Positions 49,197 through 58,781 are shown, counted from the stretch's first letter. The stretch: 63,600 bases of DNA from Bacillota bacterium (GCA_017543265.1 JAFYGI010000049.1:1-63600), one strand, 5' to 3'. Notes: generated by a model not told the origin, from the sequence alone. A program made the numbers and translations.

Positions 49197-52100
49197 ATGA
49201 AGAAAAAATGTATACCCCTGACACTTGCGCTTTTAATGTCATTATCGCAGGCTGTACCCGCTTTTGCATCACCCGTGACGGGCGAATGGCTCAAGGGCTG
49301 GACGGGCAAGGCGGGCAGCACGGACTATACCGTTTCGGAAAACGGCGACAGCTTTGTGCTTTCAAACGACAAGGTCAATAACGGTAAGTTTACCGACGGC
49401 GAGGACAGCATTATCTACGCCGCGCAGAAAATATCGGGCGAGGAGGATTTTACCTTTTCCGCGACGGTATCCATTGACGAGTATTCCCTCGGCGAGGAAA
49501 GCAGCAATCCGCAGCAGGGCTCGGTGGGCATAGCCGTTTTGGACGATGTTTTCAACAAGACCGACGATATTGCCTATACAAACAGCGTATTTCTGGGCAG
49601 CTACGCGCCCGACAAAAAATCGGATATGGCGATATACCCCATTATCCGTGACAACAGCGACAAAAAAAGTGTGGGCGATGCTCTTTCCGACACCTTTAAA
49701 AATACGGGTGAAGACCTGGGCGAGTTTGAGCTGTCCATAACAAAATCGGGCAATATGTATACATTTGCCTGCGGCGAAAACAAGTATTCGGCAGAGGTAT
49801 ATTCCTTTGACGGGGATATCTACCCCGCACTTTACATAGCAAGAAACGCAAAGGCAAGCTTTAAAAACGTAAAGCTGGATATTGCGGACAAGCGTCCCGA
49901 AAAGGTGACGGTAAAGGAAGCGGAAACGGTGTATTTCTACGGACAGGCGCTTAAACCCGTTACCGCAGTTATAAGCTATACGGACGGCTCTCAGGCCGAA
50001 ACAAGTGAGGTATCCGTAAAGGGCTACAAGCCCGAAAAGCTCGGCAAGCAAAAGCTTATCGTAAGCGCGGGTGCGGCCAAAACAGTGCTTGATGTTACCG
50101 TAAAGCCGCGTGTGACCACCGATATAGAGGTGGATTATGCGCCCGTAAAGACGGTCTATCCGCAAAACGGCGTGTTCAGCACACAGGGTATGCAGGTAAG
50201 GGCAAAATACAACGACGGCAGCGAAGAGATACTTGACGATGACGACTATACCGTAAAGTTTGCGGGCAAGACCTTTAAAGACGGCGATATACTGCCCAAG
50301 GCAGGCGTATATACCGCAACGGTCGAGCGCAAAAGCGAAAAAGGCTGCGAAAAGGGCAAGGCCGTTGACCGCTTTAAGATAGAGGTAAGCGCAAAGACGG
50401 TCACAAAGCTGGATGTGGTGCCTCCCGCAAAAACAAAGTATTATATCGGTGACGAGCTTGATCTTGCGGGTATGCTTGTGACGGCACACTACAGCGACGG
50501 CACGTCGGAGATACTTGAAAAGGGTGAATACAAGGTATCGGGCTTTGACAGCAGGTTTGCCGAGAAGAAGCTGAAGATCGCAGTTTCGCCCGTGAGCGGC
50601 GGTGCGGAGGCAAGCTTTGATATAAGCGTGCAGCAGCGCAGTGCGGTAAAGCTTGCGCTGACCAAATACCCAAGAACGGTATATGCCGTAGGCGATGATA
50701 TAGATACCGGGCTTTCGGCGGCAATAGAATATGACAACGGCGAAACGGAACCGACAAATGCCTTTAGTGTCGATACATCCAATATCGACACCTCCGAGGC
50801 GGGCGAGTATGTAATGGTCGTAAGACCCACCGATACAAAGCTTTCCCCTGTTTCCGTAAAGGTATGTGTCTGCGAGCCCGAGCAGCATTTCTGGCGCAAG
50901 AGCACCTTCGGTCAGTCATCGGGTTATTCGGACGGGGAAAAGACAAGCGTGACGGCGGACGAATACGGCACGGTGAACGGCAAAATAAATGTGCGCTCAT
51001 GGGGCGGCGCGGGCAAGATAACCAACGACCATGACGGCATGAACTATTACTATACACAGGTCAATGACGGTGAGGACTTTACGCTTTCGGCGGATGTGAC
51101 CGTAAATAAATATCTGGAGCACGACAACGACGACACAAAGCGCAACGGTCAGGAAGCCTTTGGTATAATGGTGCGCGACGTTGTGCCGCTTACTGCGCAG
51201 GACGGCAGTCAAACGGTATCGGCGGAGTCGGCAAAGAAGGACGAGCAGGGCGTTTGCATACCGCTTGAGGGCAACAAGGTCTTTGCCTCCAATATGGCGA
51301 TACTGGGCGGCTACAGCGGCACGGGCTGGCCAAGCGACAGCACCGACCCCTCGTATGAAAAGAAAACAAAGCTCAACCGCATCAATCTTCTTGTAAGAAC
51401 GGGCGTAGAGGCACCCGACGGCGGCGGTACAAGGATAGGCCCCACGGCGCTTTCCGATACCTTCCCCGCAGAGGGCAGCAAATACCGCCTGACCATGCAG
51501 AGGGTGAACGGCGGCCTTTATGTAAAGTGCTACGATTACCAGAACGACACCGCCAAGGAAGAATTTTACTATGACGAAAGCTTTTTGGGCGTACAGTCCA
51601 AGCAGGCGTATGTTGGCTTCTTTACGGCACGCTGGGCTGATATAGATGTTGAAAACGTGCAGTATTATACGGGAAGCAAGGCCTACAGCCAGAGCATTTC
51701 GGCACCGTCCGACAACAGAAAAACGGCAGATATGCAGGTAAGGTCTGCGGCATACACCACGGATGCAAAGTATACGCTTGCGCTGGAAAGCATAGGCAGC
51801 GGCAGGGGACGTATCACCGTAAAGCTTAACGACAGGATAATTGCGGCGGGCATGGATATTGAAAAAACTGCTGCGCTTGATGTGAAGCTGCGCGAAAACT
51901 CGGCAAACAAGTTTACCGTTGTGTATACGCCCGACGACACGCAGCAGCTTACCGACTATGCACCCATCGTTATAAGACATACCGTATATCAAAAAAATAC
52001 GGACAAGTCGGCGGCCGTGATTTACGCATCGCCAAGCGGCAGCTTCAAGGGCGACGGCACAAAGGAAAAGCCGTTTGACCTTGACAGCGCAATGGGCTTT

Positions 52101-53081
52101 GTTCAGCCAGGTCAGACCGTTATGCTTGCGGAGGGCACATATTACAGAAGCACGCCTATAGAAACGGCAAGGGGCTGTGACGGCACCGCATCGGCATACA
52201 AGTCCGTAAAGGCGGACGGCAAGGTCGTTCTGGACTTTATGGGCGTATCGGCGGGCGCTGTGCTTTCGGGCAATTATTGGCGCTTCGAGGGCATTGATTT
52301 TACAAACTGCGGCCCCAACCTTAAATGTGTACATCTGGGCGGCAGCAACTGTGTAATAGAAAACTGCAAATTCTACAACAACCGTGATATGGGTCTCCAG
52401 ATAAGCCGTACAGACAGCAGCGACGACAAGCGCACATGGCCGTCAAACAACAGCATAATAGGCTGTGAGTCCTATAACAACTGCGACCCGTCGGGCATCA
52501 ATGCGGACGGCTTCGGCGCAAAGCTCACCGTCGGCGAGGGCAATGTTTTCAAGGACTGCAAGGCTCATCACAACGTAGACGACGGCTGGGATCTTTACAC
52601 CAAGACGGGTACGGGTGCCATAGGTGCGGTAACGCTTGAAAACTGTGTTGCATACAAAAACGGCGTGCGCCTTAATGAGGACGGCACGGAGACCGCATAC
52701 GGCACGGGCGGCAACAACGGCTTTAAGCTGGGCGGCGAAAATGTGGCGGTAGCGCACAGGCTTGTCAATTGTCAGGCATACGACAACCTGCACAACGGTA
52801 TAACCACAAACTCAAATCCCGCACTTGTGCTTGAAAATGTTAAAAGCTATAACAACAAGGCGGCAAATATCCGTCTTTACAGCGACAAGCCCGAGGCCTA
52901 CAGCTATACCGTAAAGGGCGTTGTTTCCTACGGCGGCGGTGAAGCCGATGTTGTAGCTACCGTTACGGACAACACAAATTACAAAAACAACAGCGATACA
53001 CCGCTGTTAAGCGCAATAAATTATTTTGACCTGGACGGCACGGGCGGCAAAAACAGCCTGGGCGAAAAAGTCTCAAAATAA
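49197..53081 (+). CDS. Secreted PL9-family pectate lyase with Ig-like repeats
   Basis: A 1294-residue extracellular enzyme. It has a signal peptide (MKKKCIPLTLALLMSLSQAV, cleavage near AFA-SPV) and an N-terminal sandwich of about 200 residues. Four Big_3-type bacterial Ig domains follow (about residues 235-560), each with a Y-x-x-G-x-x-L/F ... Y-x-DG-S/T/E motif. A second sandwich of about 260 residues comes next. The catalytic PL9 beta-helix (about 945-1260) carries YWRFEGIDFTNC, SNCVIENCKFYNN, GINADGFGAKLTVGEGN (near 1100) and HHNVDDGWDLYTKTG (near 1125), the conserved calcium and catalytic Lys region. It degrades polygalacturonate. AAAGGAGG precedes ATG. No dockerin or anchor is seen. Confidence 0.93.
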   Translation: MKKKCIPLTLALLMSLSQAVPAFASPVTGEWLKGWTGKAGSTDYTVSENGDSFVLSNDKVNNGKFTDGEDSIIYAAQKISGEEDFTFSATVSIDEYSLGEESSNPQQGSVGIAVLDDVFNKTDDIAYTNSVFLGSYAPDKKSDMAIYPIIRDNSDKKSVGDALSDTFKNTGEDLGEFELSITKSGNMYTFACGENKYSAEVYSFDGDIYPALYIARNAKASFKNVKLDIADKRPEKVTVKEAETVYFYGQALKPVTAVISYTDGSQAETSEVSVKGYKPEKLGKQKLIVSAGAAKTVLDVTVKPRVTTDIEVDYAPVKTVYPQNGVFSTQGMQVRAKYNDGSEEILDDDDYTVKFAGKTFKDGDILPKAGVYTATVERKSEKGCEKGKAVDRFKIEVSAKTVTKLDVVPPAKTKYYIGDELDLAGMLVTAHYSDGTSEILEKGEYKVSGFDSRFAEKKLKIAVSPVSGGAEASFDISVQQRSAVKLALTKYPRTVYAVGDDIDTGLSAAIEYDNGETEPTNAFSVDTSNIDTSEAGEYVMVVRPTDTKLSPVSVKVCVCEPEQHFWRKSTFGQSSGYSDGEKTSVTADEYGTVNGKINVRSWGGAGKITNDHDGMNYYYTQVNDGEDFTLSADVTVNKYLEHDNDDTKRNGQEAFGIMVRDVVPLTAQDGSQTVSAESAKKDEQGVCIPLEGNKVFASNMAILGGYSGTGWPSDSTDPSYEKKTKLNRINLLVRTGVEAPDGGGTRIGPTALSDTFPAEGSKYRLTMQRVNGGLYVKCYDYQNDTAKEEFYYDESFLGVQSKQAYVGFFTARWADIDVENVQYYTGSKAYSQSISAPSDNRKTADMQVRSAAYTTDAKYTLALESIGSGRGRITVKLNDRIIAAGMDIEKTAALDVKLRENSANKFTVVYTPDDTQQLTDYAPIVIRHTVYQKNTDKSAAVIYASPSGSFKGDGTKEKPFDLDSAMGFVQPGQTVMLAEGTYYRSTPIETARGCDGTASAYKSVKADGKVVLDFMGVSAGAVLSGNYWRFEGIDFTNCGPNLKCVHLGGSNCVIENCKFYNNRDMGLQISRTDSSDDKRTWPSNNSIIGCESYNNCDPSGINADGFGAKLTVGEGNVFKDCKAHHNVDDGWDLYTKTGTGAIGAVTLENCVAYKNGVRLNEDGTETAYGTGGNNGFKLGGENVAVAHRLVNCQAYDNLHNGITTNSNPALVLENVKSYNNKAANIRLYSDKPEAYSYTVKGVVSYGGGEADVVATVTDNTNYKNNSDTPLLSAINYFDLDGTGGKNSLGEKVSK

Positions 53082-53100
53082 GCATGGGGGTATTTAAAAA

Positions 53101-53880
53101 ATGCGAGTAGTAGTAAAGGTGGGCAGCTCCACGCTGACACACAGTACGGGTATGCTCAATATCCGCCTTGTGGAAAATCTCTGCAAGGTGCTTTCGGATA
53201 TAAAAAACAGCGGACATGAGGTCGTGCTGGTGTCTTCGGGCGCTGTGGCAATGGGTGTCGGCAAGTTGAGATTACAGGAAAAGCCGTCCGACAATCCCAC
53301 AAAGCAGGCGGCTGCCGCGGTAGGCCAATGCGAGCTTATGTATACATACGACAAGCTGTTCGGCGAGTTTAACCACACGGTCGCACAGGTGCTTGTAACG
53401 GGTATGGATATAGTGGGTGCAAACCGCCGCAATATCGAAAACACATTGAACAGGCTGCTTGAAATGGGCGCATTGCCCATCATCAACGAAAACGACACCG
53501 TCAGCCTGGACGAGATGGAGCAGCTTAATGCGCTGGGCGACAACGATACGCTGGCTGCCATTGTGGCGACCTGTATCCATGCGGATCTGCTTATCCTTTT
53601 AAGCGATATAGACGGTATGTATACCGAGGACCCGCGCACCAACCCCGATGCACAGCTTATCCACCGCATAAGCGAGCTTACCGAGGAGGTAGCCGCACGC
53701 GCGGGCGGCAGCGGCACCAGCCAGGGTACGGGCGGTATGCGCACCAAGATAAATGCGGCCAAAATAGTAGGATTAAAGGGTATTGATATGGTCATTGCAA
53801 ACGGCGACGACCCCGAAAACCTTTACCGCATAATTGACGGCGAGGAAGTCGGCACATATTTTGAAAGCAAAAAAGAGTAA
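53101..53880 (+). CDS. proB: Glutamate 5-kinase
   Basis: A 259-residue amino-acid kinase that phosphorylates the gamma-carboxyl of glutamate, first step of proline synthesis. Motifs: VVKVGSSTLTH, VVLVSSGAVAMGVGKL, PIINENDTVSLDEME, LLILLSDIDGMYTEDPRTN and GTGGMRTKINAA. It lacks the C-terminal PUA domain found in Escherichia coli ProB, as many short Firmicute forms do. proA is not adjacent; the gene stands alone here, followed by a terminator. Confidence 0.96.
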   Translation: MRVVVKVGSSTLTHSTGMLNIRLVENLCKVLSDIKNSGHEVVLVSSGAVAMGVGKLRLQEKPSDNPTKQAAAAVGQCELMYTYDKLFGEFNHTVAQVLVTGMDIVGANRRNIENTLNRLLEMGALPIINENDTVSLDEMEQLNALGDNDTLAAIVATCIHADLLILLSDIDGMYTEDPRTNPDAQLIHRISELTEEVAARAGGSGTSQGTGGMRTKINAAKIVGLKGIDMVIANGDDPENLYRIIDGEEVGTYFESKKE

Positions 53881-53881
53881 A

Positions 53882-53913
53882 AAAAGCGGAGCCTGTTTTA
53901 AGGCTCCGTTTTT
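53882..53913. terminator. Bidirectional terminator after proB
   Basis: CGGAGCC/GGCTCCG, 8-base loop, extended by A-T pairs on both sides. Confidence 0.92.
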
Positions 53914-53918
53914 TCGTG

Positions 53919-54038
53919 TTATTTGCTTTCGCTGTGCTTATTGCTCTTGTCCTTCTTGCTGAGGTCGGCATTAAGCTCGTTTGCAAATTCTGCTCTGTCG
54001 GATTTTGAACTCTTGTTCTGGTTGGTTTTGTTGTCCAT
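53919..54038 (-). CDS. Small hydrophilic protein (39 residues), possibly SASP-like
   Basis: A 39-residue, very hydrophilic protein rich in Lys, Ser, Asn and Asp; ATG 54038 is preceded by GGAGGACAT. The core DRAEFANELNADLSKKD faintly recalls the E-F-A-x-E-x-N-A motif of gamma-type small acid-soluble spore proteins, which are similarly tiny and disordered. The similarity is too short to be sure. Single-gene unit, sharing the terminator with proB. Upstream (54039-54223) no other feature is visible. Confidence 0.6.
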   Translation of the reverse strand: MDNKTNQNKSSKSDRAEFANELNADLSKKDKSNKHSESK

Positions 54039-54223
54039 TTTATGTCCTCCGATAAAAATATTGCAAGGCGTGGTTGTTTTTTTTGAGAATATGAAATGAT
54101 TTTTTTTGCCTTGTAACTGTATTTTTACCGAACAAAGGGACAATTATACATAAAAATTACCGTGAACACCAAAATATTTTCGGTGTTTTTAAACCGCCCC
54201 TCAATAAAGTTATCCTGCGTTTA

Positions 54224-55099
54224 TTATTTTTCGGGATAAAGCTCGGCTATCTCCGCGACCGATTCAAGGGTCATTTTGCCAAGCTTTGCCGCACGGAATT
54301 CGTCGATAAATATGGTGGCGGTGCGCTTTTTGTCCACATCGCCGCCGCGTGCCTTAAAGCCGCGTGAAACACCTATCGCATCCAGTATCTCATGCGCGGG
54401 TGTCTCGTCTGTAAAATCTATTTCGTACCTGTCTTTAAGCTGCTGCGGATATAAAATGCGCAGACGCTCTATCAGGCCCATTGCAAGCTCCGCAATATCG
54501 AGTATATCGTCGTTTACCGCACCCGTAAAGGCAAGGTTTTGTCCGACACGCTCGTCCTCAAACTTCGGCCACAGTATACCCGGTGTGTCCAGCAGCTCAA
54601 AATCACGTTTTATCTTTACCCATTGCTTGCCGCGCGTTACGCCGGGTCTGTCGCCCGTTTTTGCGGTGGCCTTGCCCACAAATTTGTTTATAAGCGTGGA
54701 CTTGCCGACATTGGGTATGCCCGTTATCATTGCACGGGTGGGTACATATATCCTGCCGCGCTTTTTAAGCCTTTCCTTTTTCTCCGCCATAAGTGCGGCG
54801 GACACCTCGGTTATCGACTTCAGACCCTTGCCCGTTATGCTGTTTGCAAGCAAAACACGCACGCCGTTTTTTTCAAAATGCTCCACCCATTCGGCGGTCT
54901 TTGCATCGTCGGCAAGGTCGGCCTTGTTAAGTATTATTATACGCTTTTTGTTGGCAGCCAGCTTGTCGATGTCGGGATTTCGGCTGCTGTAGGGTATGCG
55001 TGCATCAAGCAGCTCAATGACTATATCCACAAGCGATATATTTTCCTGCATCATACGCTTGGTCTTTGTCATATGTCCCGGATACCATTGTATATTCAT
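54224..55099 (-). CDS. rbgA: Ribosome biogenesis GTPase RbgA (YlqF)
   Basis: A 291-residue circularly permuted GTPase needed for late 50S subunit assembly. The G4 motif NKAD (IIILNKADLADD) precedes G1 (GIPNVGKSTLIN) and G3 (DTPGI), the order typical of the family. The start MNIQWYPGHMTKTKRMM is also family-typical, and AAAGGAGGTATC precedes ATG 55099, so the much longer upstream frame is not used. A C-terminal helical ANTAR-like region follows. A promoter is at 55137-55165. Confidence 0.96.
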   Translation of the reverse strand: MNIQWYPGHMTKTKRMMQENISLVDIVIELLDARIPYSSRNPDIDKLAANKKRIIILNKADLADDAKTAEWVEHFEKNGVRVLLANSITGKGLKSITEVSAALMAEKKERLKKRGRIYVPTRAMITGIPNVGKSTLINKFVGKATAKTGDRPGVTRGKQWVKIKRDFELLDTPGILWPKFEDERVGQNLAFTGAVNDDILDIAELAMGLIERLRILYPQQLKDRYEIDFTDETPAHEILDAIGVSRGFKARGGDVDKKRTATIFIDEFRAAKLGKMTLESVAEIAELYPEK

Positions 55100-55136
55100 A
55101 AGGATACCTCCTTTAATGATGATAAACTCTCTTTTT

Positions 55137-55165
55137 AGGATAACACAATTTTTTGTGCAAGTCAA
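55137..55165 (-). promoter_or_regulatory. Promoter of rbgA
   Basis: Minus strand TTGACT, 17-base spacer, TATCCT. Confidence 0.7.
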
Positions 55166-55272
55166 GCGCGGCACCGTATCGCAAATTATCCGCAGCACGC
55201 ATATTTGTCTGCCTTGTACCATAAAATTTACGGTAGGAGTGAGGCTTTGTATTATCATCAAGGAGGTCAAAT

Positions 55273-56178
55273 ATGGAACTGCCAATACCCGATATGGAAG
55301 CTGTCTACGGCATACGTCCGCGCAGTATAATAAAAAGCAAATATTTTTACATAATGACCGCAAACGACGGCATCTACCGCCTTTATCCCATGCTGTGCGG
55401 CAGCGCACAATGCGGCGTGCTGGCCTGCCTTAACGAGGGACTCTGCGCCGACGGCACGGCGGTATGTCCGATAGTCAAGACCCTTGGCGGCGAAAGCTTT
55501 GCGGAGCTTGACGAGCAGCTTTTTATGCTTACCCGTGTACCCGCGGGACGTGCGCCCGATATAAACAACAGCGCAGATGTGCTGAAAAGTGCGGCACTTC
55601 TGGGCAGGTTTCACAGGGGGCTGAGAAGGTTTCCCGCCGAGTGTGATGCCGATATTTCCGTGCCGTATAAAAAAGGGCTTGCCGCGCTTAAAAATATGAA
55701 AAGCATAATAAACCGCAAAAACAAGCGCAGCGAAACAGACAAACTGTTTCTTGAAAACTATGCGGCGGTGCTGGCGCTGGCCGAAAATGCGGTCGATACC
55801 CTTGACGGCTGCGGCCTTGGCTGCACCTACGCCTACGGCACGCCAAAGGAGGAAAATTTTATAATAAACCGTGACGGGGCAACGCTCACAAACTGGAACT
55901 GCCCCACGGTGTCGCATTTTCTTAACGATGTGTCGTATTTTTTAAAACGCTATTTTAAAAAGGCCGAACGCCCGCTTTTGACAAAGGATGATATCATGGC
56001 GGCGTACACGGCACAAAATCCCCTTGACGATGCGGAGGAAAGGGCGCTGGAGTCCGTATTGCGCTACCCCGAAAAATACATTTTTGTTTTTAAGGAGTTT
56101 TACGGCAGACACCGCCCCTTTGCACCGCTGTATGTCAGGGAAAAGATAGACAGGGAACTGGCCGCGCTGGGGCTGTGA
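55273..56178 (+). CDS. CotS-like spore-coat kinase-fold protein, catalytic site degenerate
   Basis: A 301-residue protein resembling CotS/YutH-family spore-coat proteins, which have an aminoglycoside-phosphotransferase-like fold: GIYRLYPM (nucleotide-lobe strand), LGRFHRGLRRFP, the pattern F-L-x-x-Y near 245, and a C-terminal PLYVREKIDREL. In active kinases of this fold a HGD-x4-N loop and a later ID-F/W-D carry catalysis. Here the corresponding stretch is YGTPKEENFIINR followed by LTNWNCP, without the catalytic Asp, so it is probably a pseudokinase. AAGGAGG precedes ATG. If correct it supports a spore-forming organism. Confidence 0.65.
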   Translation: MELPIPDMEAVYGIRPRSIIKSKYFYIMTANDGIYRLYPMLCGSAQCGVLACLNEGLCADGTAVCPIVKTLGGESFAELDEQLFMLTRVPAGRAPDINNSADVLKSAALLGRFHRGLRRFPAECDADISVPYKKGLAALKNMKSIINRKNKRSETDKLFLENYAAVLALAENAVDTLDGCGLGCTYAYGTPKEENFIINRDGATLTNWNCPTVSHFLNDVSYFLKRYFKKAERPLLTKDDIMAAYTAQNPLDDAEERALESVLRYPEKYIFVFKEFYGRHRPFAPLYVREKIDRELAALGL

Positions 56179-56275
56179 GAATGTTTACAATTATATTTCG
56201 TTTTTATAAATAATATTGAAAACCTCCCCGTTTTATGGTATAAAAAGGATAACATACCAAGATGGGGAGTTTTTT

Positions 56276-56995
56276 ATGAAGATACAAAAGCTTTTAAGCT
56301 ATGTCCGCTGTGCGGTGGACGATTACAATATGATACAGGACGGCGACAGGATAGCCATAGGCGTTTCGGGCGGCAAGGACAGCCTTGCAATGATAGCCGC
56401 GCTTAAAAGCCTGCAAAGGTTTTATCCCGCCAAATTCGAGCTGGAAGCAATATCCGTTTCCCTTGGCTTTGAGGGTATGGATTTTTCGCCCATACAAAAA
56501 TACTGCGACGATTGGGGCGTGAATTACACCCTTGTAAATACCGATATAGGACAGATAGTTTTTGACGAGAGGGGTGAGAAAAACCCCTGCTCGCTTTGTG
56601 CCAAAATGCGCAAGGGCGCACTTAACGAAATGGTGGAAAAACTGGGCTGCAACAAAATTGCCCTCGGACATAACCGCGACGATATTGTCGAGACCTTTTT
56701 AATGGCGCTTTTTTACGAGGGGCGCATCGGCTGCTTTGCTCCCGTGACCTATCTTGACCGCAAAAAAATAACCAGCATACGTCCCCTTGCCTATGTGCCC
56801 GAGGCGGATATTATTGGCTTTGCAAACAAATATTCCCTGCCCGTGGTGAAGAATAAATGTCCCGCGGACGGCAACACCACCCGTGAGGATGTAAAAAACA
56901 TGGTCAAGGAATACAGAAAAAAATTCGACCATTTTGACAGTAAAATTTTCGGCGCGATACAAAGGGCGGATATAAACGGCTGGGGGAAATTATAA
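56276..56995 (+). CDS. TtcA-family tRNA thiolation ATPase
   Basis: A 239-residue PP-loop ATPase. SGGKDS (near residue 32) binds ATP. The two conserved Cys pairs are NPCSLCAKMRKG (near 105) and the KCP of KNKCPADGN (near 198). LGHNRDDIVETFLMALFY is typical of the TtcA/TilS superfamily. Enzymes of this group thiolate cytidine-32 of tRNA, some using an iron-sulfur cluster. ATG 56276 follows GGGGAG. The exact tRNA position modified is inferred from the family only. Confidence 0.85.
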   Translation: MKIQKLLSYVRCAVDDYNMIQDGDRIAIGVSGGKDSLAMIAALKSLQRFYPAKFELEAISVSLGFEGMDFSPIQKYCDDWGVNYTLVNTDIGQIVFDERGEKNPCSLCAKMRKGALNEMVEKLGCNKIALGHNRDDIVETFLMALFYEGRIGCFAPVTYLDRKKITSIRPLAYVPEADIIGFANKYSLPVVKNKCPADGNTTREDVKNMVKEYRKKFDHFDSKIFGAIQRADINGWGKL

Positions 56996-56998
56996 ACA

Positions 56999-57146
56999 GG
57001 AGAAATACTACGGAATTTACACACCATACGGAGCAAGGTGTAGGGAATTTGCGAAGCAAAACCCGTCCTTGCGGAGTGTGTGATAAAAGACGGTAATTGG
57101 GGAGAAATACTATGGAATTTGCTTATCATTCGGAGCAGGAGAAAAG
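56999..57146. repeat. Duplicated 5' end of the recombinase gene
   Basis: GGAGAAATACTACGGAATTT near 57000 and GGAGAAATACTATGGAATTT near 57101 are direct repeats about 102 bases apart; similarity extends to CATACGGAGCA / CATTCGGAGCA. In the first copy the start codon ATG has become ACG. It looks like a small tandem duplication with one silenced start. Confidence 0.7.
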
Positions 57147-58170
57147 AATAATACTTGAACTGCGTGAATTTAAAAAGGATATGCCCGCCTTTTTGGAGGA
57201 TTTTTTTGTCTATCTCAATAACGAGGTGTCGGCAAAGACCCGTCTGGGCTATATCCGCGACATAAAAATATTTTTTGGCTATCTTTCGGCCGAGGAGCGG
57301 GATTTTCCCGTTGAAACGGACAAGTTTACCATAGACGACCTGCGCCGCGTGGACTCCAAGATATTAAACCGTTATGTGGAGTATCTTTCCTACTATTTAA
57401 GAAGTCCCGAGCAGGGTAAAACCATAGAGACCTTTAACCACGACAGGGGCATAAGCCGCAAGCTGTCGGCGATACGCAAGCTGTTTAAGTATTACTACCA
57501 GCAGGAGGAGCTTCCCTCCAACCCGACCGAGCTTATAAATAACCCCAAAATACACGAAAAAAGCATAATCCGTCTGGAGCCCGACGAGGTGGCAAAGCTT
57601 TTGGATGCGGTGGAGAGCGGCAGCGGGCTGACCGAGCGTCAGGCAAAGTATCACGAGTTTACAAAGCTGCGCGACACGGCGATAATAACAACGCTTTTGG
57701 GTACGGGTATGCGTGTCAGCGAATGTGTGGGTATAGATATGCAGCACATAGACTTTGAAAACAATGCCTTTTTGATAATAAGAAAGGGCGGCAAGGAGCA
57801 GATGATATACTTCGGTGACGAGGTGGAGGAGGCGCTTAACAACTATCTTGATGTGCGCGAGGATATAGAGGCACTCCCCGGCAGCGAAAATGCGCTGTTT
57901 TTGTCCATGCAAAAAAAGCGTATAGGCGTGCGTGCCGTGGAAAAGCTGGTAAAAAAATATTCGTCCCTTGTTACAAGCGTCAAAAAGATAACCCCGCATA
58001 AGCTGCGTTCCACCTACGGCACAAACCTTTATCAGGCCACCACCGACATTTATTTGGTGGCGGATGTGCTGGGACATACCGACGTAAACACCACAAAAAG
58101 ACATTATGCGGATATGGCGGATGCCAACAGAAGAAGAGCAGCAAACGCGATAAAATTAAGGAAGGATTAA
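57112..58170 (+). CDS. Tyrosine recombinase/integrase (XerC/D-like)
   Basis: A 352-residue site-specific recombinase. The N-terminal SAM-like domain (residues 20-140) binds the core site. In the catalytic domain are R201 (GTGMRVSE), Lys of RKGGKEQ, HKLRSTYG, LGHTDVNTTKRHY and the nucleophile Y332. ATG 57112 is chosen because GGGGAGA lies upstream. It shows no phage or plasmid neighbours, so it may be a chromosome-dimer-type XerC/D or an orphan integrase; a recombination site was not identified. Its 5' end is duplicated just upstream. Confidence 0.93.
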   Translation: MEFAYHSEQEKRIILELREFKKDMPAFLEDFFVYLNNEVSAKTRLGYIRDIKIFFGYLSAEERDFPVETDKFTIDDLRRVDSKILNRYVEYLSYYLRSPEQGKTIETFNHDRGISRKLSAIRKLFKYYYQQEELPSNPTELINNPKIHEKSIIRLEPDEVAKLLDAVESGSGLTERQAKYHEFTKLRDTAIITTLLGTGMRVSECVGIDMQHIDFENNAFLIIRKGGKEQMIYFGDEVEEALNNYLDVREDIEALPGSENALFLSMQKKRIGVRAVEKLVKKYSSLVTSVKKITPHKLRSTYGTNLYQATTDIYLVADVLGHTDVNTTKRHYADMADANRRRAANAIKLRKD

Positions 58171-58204
58171 GCTGTTTTCGCGGATAAAAACCATATAAAT
58201 ATGT

Positions 58205-58239
58205 AAAAAGCGGAGAGTTTATATAAGTCTCCGCTTTTG
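58205..58239. terminator. Bidirectional terminator between convergent genes
   Basis: AGCGGAGA/TCTCCGCT, 11-base loop, A-run before and T-run after. Confidence 0.9.
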
Positions 58240-58242
58240 CAT

Positions 58243-58638
58243 TTAAGCCTTGGGTGCGGCTGCCGCACGCGGTGCCTCGGTCGAGTTTTCAAAATCGTCC
58301 TTCATTTCGTTCATTTTGTTTTTGGCTGCGTTTTTTGCATCCTTTGCACCGTCTTTTATATCATTGCCCATGTCCTCTGCCGCATCCTTTGCATCATCTG
58401 CCATATCCTTCATGCCCTCGCCCATATCGTCTATAAGCCCTGCGGCGTTATCGGTGGTCATTTCGGGTGTGTGGTCGTTGTTGATGTCTGTGACCGAGCC
58501 GCCGTTTTTGTCGCCCGTGCTGCCGCCCGAGCTTCTTGCCGCGTTTGTGCCGTTAAGTCTTGCTGCCGTTTTGCCGCAGGCGGTACACATGGCCGCAAGC
58601 AGCATAAGCGCAAGAAATGTTAAAAAATATCTTCGCAT
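58243..58638 (-). CDS. Small lipoprotein with amphipathic Asp/Ala/Lys-rich helix
   Basis: A 131-residue secreted lipoprotein: MRRYFLTFLALMLLAAMCTA then Cys in the lipobox (TAC near residue 21). A Ser/Gly/Asn linker follows, and then a long helix (about residues 65-120) made of D-M, D-A-K-D-A-A-E and N-A-A-K-N-K repeats, resembling LEA-like or YtxH-like helical proteins. AAAGGAGAAT precedes ATG. No known function; possibly a surface or envelope-stress protein. Confidence 0.8.
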   Translation of the reverse strand: MRRYFLTFLALMLLAAMCTACGKTAARLNGTNAARSSGGSTGDKNGGSVTDINNDHTPEMTTDNAAGLIDDMGEGMKDMADDAKDAAEDMGNDIKDGAKDAKNAAKNKMNEMKDDFENSTEAPRAAAAPKA

Positions 58639-58781
58639 TTTTGTATTCTCCTTTATAATTATTTGGCTGCAAGGTTAGTGTACCTGTGCGCAATAAAATT
58701 TATACCCTTAAATACTTGTAAAATTATGAAAAAAAGAGTATACTGTTTATACGATATAATTACATCTGCGAGGTGATATAT

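Noticed and set aside
49362..52334. Long minus-strand open frames (over 400 residues) opposite the PL9 gene
   Set aside because: They mirror the codon bias of the plus-strand gene, lack ribosome binding sites and have no recognisable domains, whereas the plus frame has signal peptide, Ig domains and PL9 motifs.
54224..55408. Longer start for rbgA giving 394 residues
   Set aside because: The extra N-terminus is Cys-rich and antisense to the CotS-like gene; the family start MNIQWYPGHM has an excellent ribosome binding site at 55099.
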